From Campylobacterales bacterium (GTDB lineage Bacteria > Campylobacterota > Campylobacteria > Campylobacterales > Arcobacteraceae), in contig JAMOPZ010000003.1 of NCBI GenBank assembly GCA_027064245.1, positions 1 to 23,736 of the forward strand: 23,736 nt of DNA, given 5' to 3'. Under the pieces are notes generated by a model. That model made no database searches, was not told the DNA's origin, and saw only the letters and a list, made by a program, of their open reading frames with translations. Made by a program: the position numbers and the translations under genes. The first letter of the stretch is position 1. Every line of letters starts with the position of its first letter. Below are positions 8,134 to 16,287 of the stretch, in pieces.

Positions 8134-9342
8134 TTATAGATATTTTTCCTCTAAAACTATAAGATCTTCAAAGCTTTCTCTATCTCTTATAACCCTATCA
8201 TCTCCATTTTCAAGTGCAATTTCTACTACTTTTCCTCTTGTATTATAGTTACTAGCCATTGTAAAACCATATGCCCCTGCACTATGAATAACCATCAAAT
8301 CATCATGTTGTGTAAGTGGTAACTCTATATTTTTTGCAAAAAAATCACCACTTTCACAAACTGGTCCTACTACATTACATTTTGATTTTTCACTATTATT
8401 ATTTAAAACCTCTATTTTATGATAAGCATTATATAAACTAGGTCTAAGTAGATCATTCATAGCACCATCTACAATTACAAATCTTTTATCACCATTTGTT
8501 TTTTCATACAATACTTTTGTTACAAAATATCCACTGTTTCCAACTATAAATCTACCTGGTTCACATACTACTGTAACATCAAGACCAAATAAAGCATCTA
8601 AGATAACTTGAGCATATTCATAAGTATCTATTAGTTTCTCATTATCATAAACAATACCTAGTCCTCCTCCTACATCAAAAAACTTTAATTCAATATCAAG
8701 TGCAGCTTTTATATTTCGTACTAAATCTGCTACAATAATAACAGCCTCTTTTATAGGAGTAAGTTCTGTTAGTTGACTACCTATATGACAATGGATACCT
8801 ATAGGATCTAAAAATTCACTCTTTTTTGCACTTATGTACATTCTTTTTGCAGTATTTATATCTACTCCAAATTTATTTTCATGAAGTCCAGTGCTTATAT
8901 ATGGATGAGTTTTTGGATCTACATTCGGATTGACCCTTATACTAATTCTAGCTTCTTTATTTAATTCTTTTGCCATAAGTTCAACTCTATGAAGTTCTGC
9001 TTCACTTTCTAAATTTATCATAAGTATATCAAACTCTAAAGCTTGTTTTATCTCTTCATCAGTTTTTCCAACACCTGAAAATATAATCTTATATTTAGGT
9101 ATTCCTACTTTTAAAGCTCGTTTAACCTCTCCAATACTAACACAATCAGCCCCACTTTCAAGATCTGCTAAATGTTTTACAACACTTAAATTTGAATTTG
9201 CTTTAATTGCATAAGAGATCAAAGATTTTCTAGCTTTAAAGGCACCTTTTAACTCTTTATATTGTTTTGTAATATGATTAAAATCATATGCATAATATGG
9301 AGTTTGATACTTTTGTGCTAAGTTTTTAAAGTCAATATTCAT
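8134..9342 (-). CDS. lysA: Diaminopimelate decarboxylase
   Basis: LysA is a PLP enzyme converting meso-diaminopimelate to L-lysine and CO2, the last lysine step. The 402-residue protein shows the fold III decarboxylase signatures: SYAIKAN with the PLP Lys47, HCHIGSQL, GGGLGI, CEPGRF (phosphate and substrate contacts), GPVCESGDFF with the active-site Cys, and GAYGFTMASNYN near the C-terminus. Length is normal. A strong AAGGAG lies before the ATG. It is separated from fabI by 125 bases containing an unusual structured element, and is followed tightly by murG. Confidence 0.97.
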   Translation of the reverse strand: MNIDFKNLAQKYQTPYYAYDFNHITKQYKELKGAFKARKSLISYAIKANSNLSVVKHLADLESGADCVSIGEVKRALKVGIPKYKIIFSGVGKTDEEIKQALEFDILMINLESEAELHRVELMAKELNKEARISIRVNPNVDPKTHPYISTGLHENKFGVDINTAKRMYISAKKSEFLDPIGIHCHIGSQLTELTPIKEAVIIVADLVRNIKAALDIELKFFDVGGGLGIVYDNEKLIDTYEYAQVILDALFGLDVTVVCEPGRFIVGNSGYFVTKVLYEKTNGDKRFVIVDGAMNDLLRPSLYNAYHKIEVLNNNSEKSKCNVVGPVCESGDFFAKNIELPLTQHDDLMVIHSAGAYGFTMASNYNTRGKVVEIALENGDDRVIRDRESFEDLIVLEEKYL

Positions 9343-9370
9343 AATTCTCCTTAATTAATTTTTAATTTTA

Positions 9371-9466
9371 TTCGCCTTTAGCAAAAGGAACCCACCTTCG
9401 CTTATGCTCATCCTTCGCATAAAAGCTTCGGTTTCAAGCCTACAAGAGTGAAACAGTTCACTCTTG
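9371..9466 (-). repeat. Structured, relatively G+C-rich intergenic element
   Basis: Between fabI and lysA, 44 of the 100 bases at 9371-9470 are G or C, clearly above the surrounding A+T-rich DNA. Three inverted repeats are visible: a perfect 10-bp pair CAAGAGTGAA/TTCACTCTTG (9443-9466, 4-base loop); GCTTATGC/GCATAAAAGC (about 9400-9426, two-base bulge); and CCTTT/AAAGG (9375-9388). CCTTCGC also occurs twice, at 9395-9401 and 9412-9418. The layout suggests a short dispersed repeat (REP or MITE type), a processed RNA structure or a leader for lysA. It does not look like a classic lysine riboswitch. Confidence 0.55.
9443..9466 (-). terminator. Perfect hairpin directly after fabI
   Basis: A 10-bp perfect inverted repeat with a 4-base loop begins one base after the fabI stop codon. 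On the minus strand the 3' arm is followed by TAGGCTTGAAACC, not a U-tract, so it is a poor intrinsic terminator. It may instead stabilise the fabI mRNA end or be part of the larger intergenic element. Confidence 0.4.
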
Positions 9467-9467
9467 C

Positions 9468-10295
9468 TTAACGGCTTTCACCATCCCATGCGATAGTTTG
9501 TTTACCATCTTCATCAAAAGTAGTTGCTGGCATACCCATAATATTAAATCCACAATCGACATAGTGAACTTCACCAGTTACTGCTGAACTTAAATCACTT
9601 AAAAGATACATACCACTATTTCCAACCTCTGCTGTTGTAACATTCTTTTTAAGTGGAGAGTGTGCTTCATTCCACTTAAGCATAAATCTAAATTCTCCAA
9701 TTCCAGCAGCTGCTAGGGTCTTAATAGGTCCTGCACTTATTGCATTTACTCTAATACCATCTTTTCCTAAGTCTTCTGCAAGATATTTTACACTCATCTC
9801 AAGTGCAGCTTTTGCTACGCCCATAAGGTTATAATTTGGTATATATTTTACTCCTCCATAATATGATAAAGTTAAAATAGAACAATTTTCACTCATAATT
9901 GGTTTTAATTTTTGAGTAACTTCAATCAAGCTATAAACTGATACATTCATAGCTACTTCAAATGCTGATTTACTTATATCTACAAATCTTCCGCTTAACC
10001 CCTCTTTTGGTGCAAAAGCTATAGAGTGTACTATAAAATCAATTTTTCCCATATCTTTTTCTAAAGATTCTTTTAAAGCTTCGATCTCATCAGGGTTGCT
10101 TACATCACATGGATATACATATTTGTCAAATCCAAAGCTTTGTGCTATTGGTTCAACTCTTTTTTTTAAACTATCGTTTAGATATGTAAAAGCTATGGTT
10201 GCTCCTTGTTCTGCACACTTGGCTGCTATTCCATAAGCAATAGATTTATTATTTGCTACTCCTAGAATAACCCCTTTTTTACCTTTCATTATCAT
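9468..10295 (-). CDS. fabI: Enoyl-[acyl-carrier-protein] reductase (NADH)
   Basis: FabI reduces trans-2-enoyl-ACP in the last step of each fatty acid elongation cycle. The 275-residue protein is a short-chain dehydrogenase of the FabI subclass: GVANNKSIAYGIA (divergent Rossmann nucleotide loop), the segment SIAFAPKEGLSGRF, and the catalytic Y-x6-K pair in YNLMGVAK (Tyr155, Lys162), preceded by a Tyr at 145-146. Length matches the family. AGGAG with a spacer of about six bases fixes the start at MIMKGKKG rather than the second Met. It lies 24 bases after the CoA-binding gene. FabI is the target of triclosan-type inhibitors. Confidence 0.97.
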   Translation of the reverse strand: MIMKGKKGVILGVANNKSIAYGIAAKCAEQGATIAFTYLNDSLKKRVEPIAQSFGFDKYVYPCDVSNPDEIEALKESLEKDMGKIDFIVHSIAFAPKEGLSGRFVDISKSAFEVAMNVSVYSLIEVTQKLKPIMSENCSILTLSYYGGVKYIPNYNLMGVAKAALEMSVKYLAEDLGKDGIRVNAISAGPIKTLAAAGIGEFRFMLKWNEAHSPLKKNVTTAEVGNSGMYLLSDLSSAVTGEVHYVDCGFNIMGMPATTFDEDGKQTIAWDGESR

Positions 10296-10319
10296 CTTTT
10301 TCTCCTATTATTTTAATTG

Positions 10320-10766
10320 TTATATTGATTGTGATTTTAAAAAATTATGTTCAACTTTAGTACAATGGCTTTGTACTACATGCATATTTGCATCTCTTGC
10401 TTTTTTTGCAGCTTCATTATTTACTAAACCTAGTTGAGTCCATATAGTATCTACATTGCCTCTATTTATAGCTTCATCTACAATATCTGCTATAACTGCT
10501 GGTTTTCTAAATATATCTACCATATCTATTTTTATATCTTGTGGTATATCACTTAAACTTCTATATACTTTTTCACCTAAAATAATATCCTCTTTTGGAT
10601 AAACAGGTATTATTCTAAAACCTTGATTTTGTAAATATACTGCTACTTTATTGCTATCTTTCTCTTTTTTTGGAGAACAACCTATTATTGCTATAGTTTT
10701 TGTTTGATCAAATATTTTTTTTATCTCATCTTTATTGCTATTTATTTGTGGCATTTCACATTCCAT
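10320..10766 (-). CDS. CoA-binding domain protein (YccU-like)
   Basis: This 148-residue protein is a single Rossmann-type CoA_binding domain like E. coli YccU. Visible features are TIAIIGCSPKKEKDSNKVAVYL (nucleotide loop), GFRIIPVYP, RSLSDIP, IDMVDIFRKP, TIWTQLGLVNNEAAKKARDANMHVVQSHC. These are the usual family blocks, with the conserved Cys in the last. Its physiological role is not established; binding of CoA or acyl-CoA is inferred from the succinyl-CoA synthetase-like fold. An AAGGAT ribosome site supports the ATG at 10766. It precedes fabI by 24 bases, which fits a loose link to acyl-CoA or lipid metabolism but does not prove one. Confidence 0.88.
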   Translation of the reverse strand: MECEMPQINSNKDEIKKIFDQTKTIAIIGCSPKKEKDSNKVAVYLQNQGFRIIPVYPKEDIILGEKVYRSLSDIPQDIKIDMVDIFRKPAVIADIVDEAINRGNVDTIWTQLGLVNNEAAKKARDANMHVVQSHCTKVEHNFLKSQSI

Positions 10767-10785
10767 AATGATCCTTTTTTTTTAA

Positions 10786-10791
10786 ATTATA
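10786..10791 (-). promoter_or_regulatory. Candidate -10 box for the CoA-binding/fabI/lysA/murG run
   Basis: TATAAT (minus strand) lies 20 bases before the ATG of the CoA-binding protein gene. The -35 region is T-rich without a clear TTGACA, as is common in this phylum. The expected transcript start would leave a very short leader containing the ribosome site. It is a plausible promoter but has no independent support. Confidence 0.45.
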
Positions 10792-10800
10792 AATATACAT

Positions 10801-10821
10801 TAGTATACAATAAATATACTA
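10801..10821. promoter_or_regulatory. Operator-like dyad upstream of the fabI run
   Basis: There is a perfect 7-bp inverted repeat TAGTATA-N7-TATACTA, 21 bases in all, covering the expected -35 region of the candidate promoter. Size and symmetry fit a dimeric regulator site. It could also be chance in A+T-rich DNA or a weak 3' hairpin for clpA. Confidence 0.35.
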
Positions 10822-10832
10822 AAAATTAAAAT

Positions 10833-13034
10833 TTATACTATATGTTGTAAAAATTTATTATCTTTAAAATCTATTTTTACACTACCACCATTTTTTAACT
10901 TTCCAAAAAGTACCTCATGACTTAGAGGAAGTTTTATCTCTTTTGAGATTACTCTAGATAGTGGTCTAGCTCCCATAAGTTTATCATAACCTTTTTTTGC
11001 CAACTCTTTTTTTGCATTTTGGGTTATAGATATAGTTATATTTTTATCACTTAATTGATCTTGAATATCTAATATAAATTTTGTAACTATTTTTATTAGA
11101 TTATGCTCTTTTAAAGAATTGAATTTTACAATCTCATCTAGTCTATTTCTAAATTCAGGTGAAAAAAAGGTTTTTACAGCTTTATCTTCATTTAAGCTAT
11201 TATCTTTTGCAAATCCCATAATATTTGATTCTTTTGCACCAAGATTTGATGTCATTATTAATATTACATTTGAAAAATCAGATTTTACCCCATTGTTATC
11301 TGTAAGTGTTGCATTGTCCATTACTTGTAAAAGTAGATTCATAAGATCACTATGTGCTTTTTCTATCTCATCTAATAAAAGTACACAATGTGGATGTTTT
11401 TTTATAGTTTCTGTTAAAAGTCCACCTTTTTCATGACCTACATATCCAGCAGGAGCACCTATGAGTCTGCTTATACTATGAGCTTCACTATATTCACTCA
11501 TATCAAATTTTTCAAAATATATCCCAAGAGTAGATGCTAACTCTTTTGCTACTTCTGTTTTACCAACACCTGTACTACCTGTAAAAAGAAAACTAGCTAT
11601 TGGCTTATGATCTGTAGTCATACCACTTTTATTTATCTGTATCGCTTCAACTATAGTTTTAATCGCTTCATCTTGACCAAAAACTCTTTTTTGAAGATTT
11701 TTTTGAAGATTTTTAAGTAATACAAGATCTGTTTTTGTTGCAGTTTTTGGAGGAATATTTGCTACAAGAGCGACAGTTTCTTCTACATCTTTTTTTGTAA
11801 CTTTTATATTATTTCCTGTTTTATTTAATTTTACTTTTGCTCCAACTTCATCAATAATATCTATAGCACTATCTGGTAAAAATCTATCATTTATAAATTT
11901 ACTACTTAACTCAACTGCTAAAACTAAAGCTTCTTTTGTATATTTTATATTATGGAACTCTTCATATTTTGGTTTTAAACCTTCAATAATAGTAATACAA
12001 TCTTCAATAGATGGCTCAGATATCTCAACTTTTGCAAATCTTCTACTAAAAGCTTTATCTTTACTAAAATTTGTTCTGTACTCCTCATAGGTTGTAGCTC
12101 CTATTACTTTTAATTTACCACTACTTAAAAGTGGTTTTAGTATATTTGAAGCATCCATACTACTATTTCCTACACTACCGGCACCTACTACTGTATGGAT
12201 CTCATCTATAAACAAAATTGCATTTTTCTTTTTTGATATATCTTTTAAAATAGATTTAAATTTTTTTTCAAAATCACCTCTATATTTTGTTCCTGCTACC
12301 ATAGAACCCATATCTAGTGAATATATTTTTGCATCTTCTAAAAAAGATGGTACATTTTTAGAAGCTATTTTAAGTGCTAAAGCATTGGCAATAGCAGTTT
12401 TTCCTACTCCTGTTTCTCCAATAAAAAGTGGATTGTTTTTTTTTCTTCTTGCTAAAATTTCTATAGTTCTTTCTAACTCTTTTTCTCTATTTATTACAGG
12501 ATCTATAAGATCTTTTTTTGCTAGGGCAACTAGCTCTATACTATTTTGAGATAATACGCTTTCTTTCTTTTTTGATTCTTTTTTTGTATCATTGTCTAAA
12601 TTTTGATCATCTCCATGACTTATATGTTCTAATATATCTACTTTTATAAAACCTTGTTGTTTTAATAAATAGCTACAATATGCATCTTCATTTTTAAGAA
12701 TATATATAAACATATCTTCAACATCTGCTTGCTCTTTTGATGAGTATTGAATATGAGTTACCATCTCTTGAATAGTTTGTGTTAAAGATATAGTCTCTAA
12801 TGGATCCTCTCCTTGTAATTCTAAAGGATAAATAGGTGTATTTTCTAAAACATATTTAGCTAATTCTTTATGAAGTATATTTGTATCTATTTGTATATCT
12901 TGACAAATATTAATAATCCTTTTATTATCTAAAAGAATTAAAAAAATATGTTCTAGTGTGATATATTCATGGTTATTATTTTTTGCAAATTCTATTGCTA
13001 TTGTAAAAATATTTTGTAATTGAGCACTTATCAT
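10833..13034 (-). CDS. clpA: ATP-dependent Clp protease ATP-binding subunit ClpA
   Basis: ClpA is the AAA+ unfoldase that feeds substrates into ClpP. The 733-residue protein has an N-domain (about 1-145) for adaptor docking, a first AAA+ module with Walker A GETGVGKT (206-213) and Walker B ILFIDE (273-278), and a second with GSTGVGKT (486-493) and VLLLDE (551-556), then the FRNRLDEIV and GARPLSRVI C-terminal blocks. There is no ClpB-type middle coiled coil, so it is ClpA rather than the disaggregase. The ClpP-docking loop has MGF (606-608) where most ClpA/ClpX proteins have IGL or IGF. The start overlaps the clpS stop as ATGA, a classic coupled pair with its adaptor. Confidence 0.97.
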   Translation of the reverse strand: MISAQLQNIFTIAIEFAKNNNHEYITLEHIFLILLDNKRIINICQDIQIDTNILHKELAKYVLENTPIYPLELQGEDPLETISLTQTIQEMVTHIQYSSKEQADVEDMFIYILKNEDAYCSYLLKQQGFIKVDILEHISHGDDQNLDNDTKKESKKKESVLSQNSIELVALAKKDLIDPVINREKELERTIEILARRKKNNPLFIGETGVGKTAIANALALKIASKNVPSFLEDAKIYSLDMGSMVAGTKYRGDFEKKFKSILKDISKKKNAILFIDEIHTVVGAGSVGNSSMDASNILKPLLSSGKLKVIGATTYEEYRTNFSKDKAFSRRFAKVEISEPSIEDCITIIEGLKPKYEEFHNIKYTKEALVLAVELSSKFINDRFLPDSAIDIIDEVGAKVKLNKTGNNIKVTKKDVEETVALVANIPPKTATKTDLVLLKNLQKNLQKRVFGQDEAIKTIVEAIQINKSGMTTDHKPIASFLFTGSTGVGKTEVAKELASTLGIYFEKFDMSEYSEAHSISRLIGAPAGYVGHEKGGLLTETIKKHPHCVLLLDEIEKAHSDLMNLLLQVMDNATLTDNNGVKSDFSNVILIMTSNLGAKESNIMGFAKDNSLNEDKAVKTFFSPEFRNRLDEIVKFNSLKEHNLIKIVTKFILDIQDQLSDKNITISITQNAKKELAKKGYDKLMGARPLSRVISKEIKLPLSHEVLFGKLKNGGSVKIDFKDNKFLQHIV

Positions 13035-13327
13035 TCAATTTCCATAATAGCTTTAAGTGGAAATCCTGCAGATCTTGCCATTGTTTTTACTTGCATCACT
13101 TTAGTAGAGGCTATCTCTTTTGAATAAATTCCACATACTGCTTTTTTGTTATTATGAACCTCAAGCATAATAGAAGATGCTTGATCTAATGTTTTTCTAA
13201 AAACTTTTATAAGTACCTCTATTACAAAATCCATAGTAGAATAATCATCATTTAAAAGTAAAACTTTATATTTTGAAGGTTCTTTTATATCTAATTCTTC
13301 TTCAAGATCGTATTCGTATTGTTCCAA
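13031..13327 (-). CDS. clpS: ATP-dependent Clp protease adaptor ClpS
   Basis: ClpS delivers N-end-rule substrates to ClpA. The 98 residues contain the family core from about residue 18: YKVLLLNDDYSTMDFVIEVL (the NDD.S/T.MDFV substrate pocket), then the VF-x10 helix, HNNKKAVCGIYSKEIASTKV and the AGFPLKAIMEIE end. The start is TTG at 13327-13325, preceded by AAAGGGAT at good spacing; no ATG is available before the core, so the non-ATG start is required. The gene begins one base after the stop of the upstream gene and overlaps clpA by four bases. Confidence 0.95.
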   Translation of the reverse strand: MEQYEYDLEEELDIKEPSKYKVLLLNDDYSTMDFVIEVLIKVFRKTLDQASSIMLEVHNNKKAVCGIYSKEIASTKVMQVKTMARSAGFPLKAIMEIE

Positions 13328-13328
13328 T

Positions 13329-13832
13329 TTATCCCTTTTTTCTTGAAATATTTCTATTTTCAGTTGTAATATATCTTAAAAGATATGCTGCATCTTGAGG
13401 AGACCATCTTATATCTTTTTCTAATATCTCTTTTGGATCATCTTTATCAATCTCTTGATTATATCTATAAACAATATTAAAAACTTTTATATGTAGATTT
13501 TTTTTTGTTATATATACTGCATTTGAAGATAAGATATTTTCAATATCATCATATAAATATACCATATCCTCTTTTATAAATTTAAGCAATATACCAATTT
13601 GCCAAGAGTTATATTCTAAACACTTTAATTGATCATCTGGTTTATGTTTATAATCTAGTGCTTTAAAAATATCTATCTCTCCTTTTATTAAAGGTCTTAG
13701 TGCTTCTTTATCTATAAGATTATATCTTCTAGGTAGATCAATATCTTCAATAGACATTTTCTCAGGATCAAATTTTCTTTTTTTAAACTTTGGAGTAGAA
13801 AAAACTTTTGCCATACTTCCGAACATTGCCAT
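13329..13832 (-). CDS. Conserved-looking hypothetical protein upstream of clpS
   Basis: I do not recognise this 167-residue protein. It has no signal peptide or membrane segment and looks cytoplasmic. The first 30 residues are basic and probably flexible (KFKKRKFDPEKMS), followed by mixed helical content with several acidic patches (EDIDLPRR, KEDMVYLYDDIENIL, DKDDPKEILEKDIRWSPQDAAYLL). A good AAAGGAA ribosome site lies before the ATG at 13832, and the stop is one base before the clpS start, so it is cotranscribed and probably translationally coupled with clpS-clpA. A role in proteolysis (adaptor, substrate or regulator) is a guess from position only. Confidence 0.8.
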   Translation of the reverse strand: MAMFGSMAKVFSTPKFKKRKFDPEKMSIEDIDLPRRYNLIDKEALRPLIKGEIDIFKALDYKHKPDDQLKCLEYNSWQIGILLKFIKEDMVYLYDDIENILSSNAVYITKKNLHIKVFNIVYRYNQEIDKDDPKEILEKDIRWSPQDAAYLLRYITTENRNISRKKG

Positions 13833-13882
13833 ATGATATTCCTTTAATTTATTTCTTTTATTATATTATATATTTATAAAAA

Positions 13883-14773
13883 TTAACTTTTTAAAAGATC
13901 TTTTAAACTACTTTTCGGATCTTTTCCATTAAGAATTTTTTTTACCTCGTTTGCTATTGGGGTATATATATTGTTCTGATTTGATAACTTAACTATAGCA
14001 TAGCTTGTCATAACACCCTCTGCTACTTCACCTAGCTCTTGTAAGATAGTTTCTAAAGTTTTATTTTGAGCAAGACCTAATCCTACTCTAAAATTACGAC
14101 TAAGTTCACTAGAAGCTGTTAAAAAAAGATCTCCAGCACCACTTAATCCTAAAAAAGTATCTTTTTTAGCATTGTAAAAAGCTCCAAATCTTTCCATCTC
14201 CACTAAACCTCTTGATATAAGAGATGCTTGAGCATTTAGCCCTAAATTTAATCCTTTACAAATACCACTTGCAATGGCAAGTACATTTTTGTAAGCTCCA
14301 GCAATCTCTGCTCCTATTACATCATCACTATAATATATTTTAATAAATGGTGGAAAAAATCCACTAAAATTATTGTAAAATTGTTTAGATATTGAGTTTA
14401 TTACAAGTGCTGTAGGAAGTGCTTGTATAACTTCTGCTGCAAATGATGGACCAGAGATAAAGCCTAAATTTTCTTTTGGGATAAATTGTTCATATATCTC
14501 TTGTAAAAAAGCACCACTAGATGCTTCTATACCTTTAGCCGCTACTAAAACTTTTTGGTTTTTAAAAATAAAATTATTTTCTAACCATTCTCTTATAAAT
14601 TGAGATGGTATTGCTATAATTAAATATTCGCACTTTAAAGCATCTTCTAGTGATATAAAATTTTGAATATCTTTTTTTGTTCTATTTGATATATAACATA
14701 TTTGATTTTGAGATAATGCAAAATGTAAAGCACTACCCCATTTACCAGCTCCTATAACACAAATAGAACTCAT
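13883..14773 (-). CDS. gpsA: Glycerol-3-phosphate dehydrogenase [NAD(P)+]
   Basis: GpsA reduces dihydroxyacetone phosphate to sn-glycerol 3-phosphate, the backbone of membrane phospholipids. The 296-residue protein starts with a Rossmann motif GAGKWGSAL, then VAAKGIE and GFISGPSFAAEV, the catalytic Lys in GAYKNVLAIASGICKGL, and GLSGAGDLFLTASSELSRNFRVG. It is somewhat shorter than the about 330-residue E. coli enzyme but has every core block, and this length is usual in Campylobacter. AAGG lies about 13 bases before the ATG. The gene follows gatB by 4 bases, a pair I also remember in Campylobacter jejuni. Confidence 0.95.
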   Translation of the reverse strand: MSSICVIGAGKWGSALHFALSQNQICYISNRTKKDIQNFISLEDALKCEYLIIAIPSQFIREWLENNFIFKNQKVLVAAKGIEASSGAFLQEIYEQFIPKENLGFISGPSFAAEVIQALPTALVINSISKQFYNNFSGFFPPFIKIYYSDDVIGAEIAGAYKNVLAIASGICKGLNLGLNAQASLISRGLVEMERFGAFYNAKKDTFLGLSGAGDLFLTASSELSRNFRVGLGLAQNKTLETILQELGEVAEGVMTSYAIVKLSNQNNIYTPIANEVKKILNGKDPKSSLKDLLKS

Positions 14774-14777
14774 AATA

Positions 14778-16202
14778 CTATGCTAACCTTTGTTTTAAAA
14801 GTTCATTTACTTTTTGTGGATTTGCAGTTCCTTTACTAGCTTTCATAGTTTGTCCTACAAAAAATCCAAATAATTTATCTTTTCCTGATTTGTATTGTTC
14901 TACTTTGTCTTGATTATTTGCTAAAATCTCATCAATAATTGCTAAAATTGCACCATCATCACTTACTTGTTTAAGATCTAATTTTTCTATTGCTTCATCT
15001 ACTTGTATATCATTTTTCATTAGATAATCAAGCACCTCTTTAGCAGCTTTTCCTGAAATAGTACCATTTTCTATAGCTTTTACTATAGTTCCTAGTTTTG
15101 TAGCATCTACAGGAGATGTTGTTACATTCATACCCTCACTAAATCTTCCTAAAAGCTCAACAGTTAGCCATGTTGTTGCCATCTTACCACTTATACCAAC
15201 TTTTAACATATCTTCAAAATAGTTTGCCATCTCAACAGTACTACAAATCACCCCTGCATCATAAACTTTAAGTCCAAATTCTTTTACAAATCTCTCTTTT
15301 TTTGCATCAGGAAGTTCTGGAATTTGAGAATATTTCTCTATCATCTCATCTGTAATAATTAAAGGTAATAGATCTGGATCTGGAAAATATCTATAATCAG
15401 CAGCATCCTCTTTACCTCTCATAGATCTAGTTTCTCCTGTATTTACATCAAAAAGTCTAGTTTCTTGAACTACCTCTTGTTCATATACACCATCTTCCCA
15501 AGCTTCTATTTGTCTTTGAACCTCATATGCTATAGCTTTTTCAATAAATTTAAAGCTATTCATATTTTTTATTTCACATCTAGTGTAAAGTTTAGTATCT
15601 CCTTTAGGTCTTATAGATACATTTACATCACATCTAAAAGAACCTTCTGCCATATTTGCATTTGAGATATCTATATATTTTACTATAGAATGAAGTTTTT
15701 TCAAGTATCTTATAGCTTCATCTGCACTTCTCATATCTGGTTCACTTACAATCTCAAGAAGTGGTGTTCCCGCACGATTTAAATCTACTTGACTATGGTC
15801 TCCACAATGTGAATTCTTACCTGCATCATTTTCTAAGTGAGCTCTTGTTACACCAATTGTTTTTGTAGATCCATCATCAAAATCTATTATAATTTCACCC
15901 ATACCTACAACAGGTACTTCAAATTGAGATATTTGATAACCAGTTGGAAGATCTGGATAAAAATAATTTTTTCTATTAAAAATTGATTTTTTATTTATTT
16001 TTGCATTAATTGCTGTTCCTAATTGAATCGCTTTAAATACAGCTTCTTTATTTAAAACAGGTAATGCACCTGGAAGTCCAAGACAAGTTGGGCATACATT
16101 TGTATTTGGTTTTTCTCCAAAACTTGTAGCACAACTACACCATAATTTACTATTTGTATTTAGTTGGGCGTGAACCTCTAATCCTATGATCACTTCAAAC
16201 AT
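14778..16202 (-). CDS. gatB: Aspartyl/glutamyl-tRNA(Asn/Gln) amidotransferase subunit B
   Basis: GatB is the kinase and tRNA-binding subunit of GatCAB, which turns Glu-tRNA(Gln) and Asp-tRNA(Asn) into the correct aminoacyl-tRNAs. The 474-residue length is normal. Visible blocks are IGLEVHAQLNT, the zinc ligands WCSC and CPTC, LPGALPVLN, RKNYFYPDLPTGYQISQ, RAHLENDAGK, DLNRAGTPLLEIVSEPD and EIKNMNSFKFIEKA, then the helical and YqeY-like tail ending KASKGTANPQKVNELLKQRL. AAGGA lies before the ATG. gatA and gatC are not adjacent, which is common in this phylum. It heads the gatB-gpsA-orf-clpS-clpA run. Confidence 0.97.
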   Translation of the reverse strand: MFEVIIGLEVHAQLNTNSKLWCSCATSFGEKPNTNVCPTCLGLPGALPVLNKEAVFKAIQLGTAINAKINKKSIFNRKNYFYPDLPTGYQISQFEVPVVGMGEIIIDFDDGSTKTIGVTRAHLENDAGKNSHCGDHSQVDLNRAGTPLLEIVSEPDMRSADEAIRYLKKLHSIVKYIDISNANMAEGSFRCDVNVSIRPKGDTKLYTRCEIKNMNSFKFIEKAIAYEVQRQIEAWEDGVYEQEVVQETRLFDVNTGETRSMRGKEDAADYRYFPDPDLLPLIITDEMIEKYSQIPELPDAKKERFVKEFGLKVYDAGVICSTVEMANYFEDMLKVGISGKMATTWLTVELLGRFSEGMNVTTSPVDATKLGTIVKAIENGTISGKAAKEVLDYLMKNDIQVDEAIEKLDLKQVSDDGAILAIIDEILANNQDKVEQYKSGKDKLFGFFVGQTMKASKGTANPQKVNELLKQRLA

Positions 16203-16244
16203 ATTTTTCCTTATTTTTGATATTTATTAAATGTTATTTTCGTA

Positions 16245-16250
16245 ATTCTA
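16245..16250 (-). promoter_or_regulatory. Candidate extended -10 promoter for gatB
   Basis: TAGAAT preceded by TGT (extended -10 form) lies 43 bases before the gatB ATG on the minus strand, in the 85-base gap after the response regulator. No strong -35 box is seen. This would let the gatB-to-clpA run be expressed independently of the regulator gene. Confidence 0.4.
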
Positions 16251-16287
16251 ACATAAGTATGGTAAAATAATTCTTTTTAAAAATTAA

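Noticed and set aside
9343..9467. Lysine riboswitch upstream of lysA
   Set aside because: The gap is too short for the usual about 175-base fold, and the three simple hairpins do not form its five-helix junction as far as I can see.
11119..11436. 105-codon open frame opposite clpA
   Set aside because: It mirrors a conserved AAA+ region of clpA and resembles no protein family.
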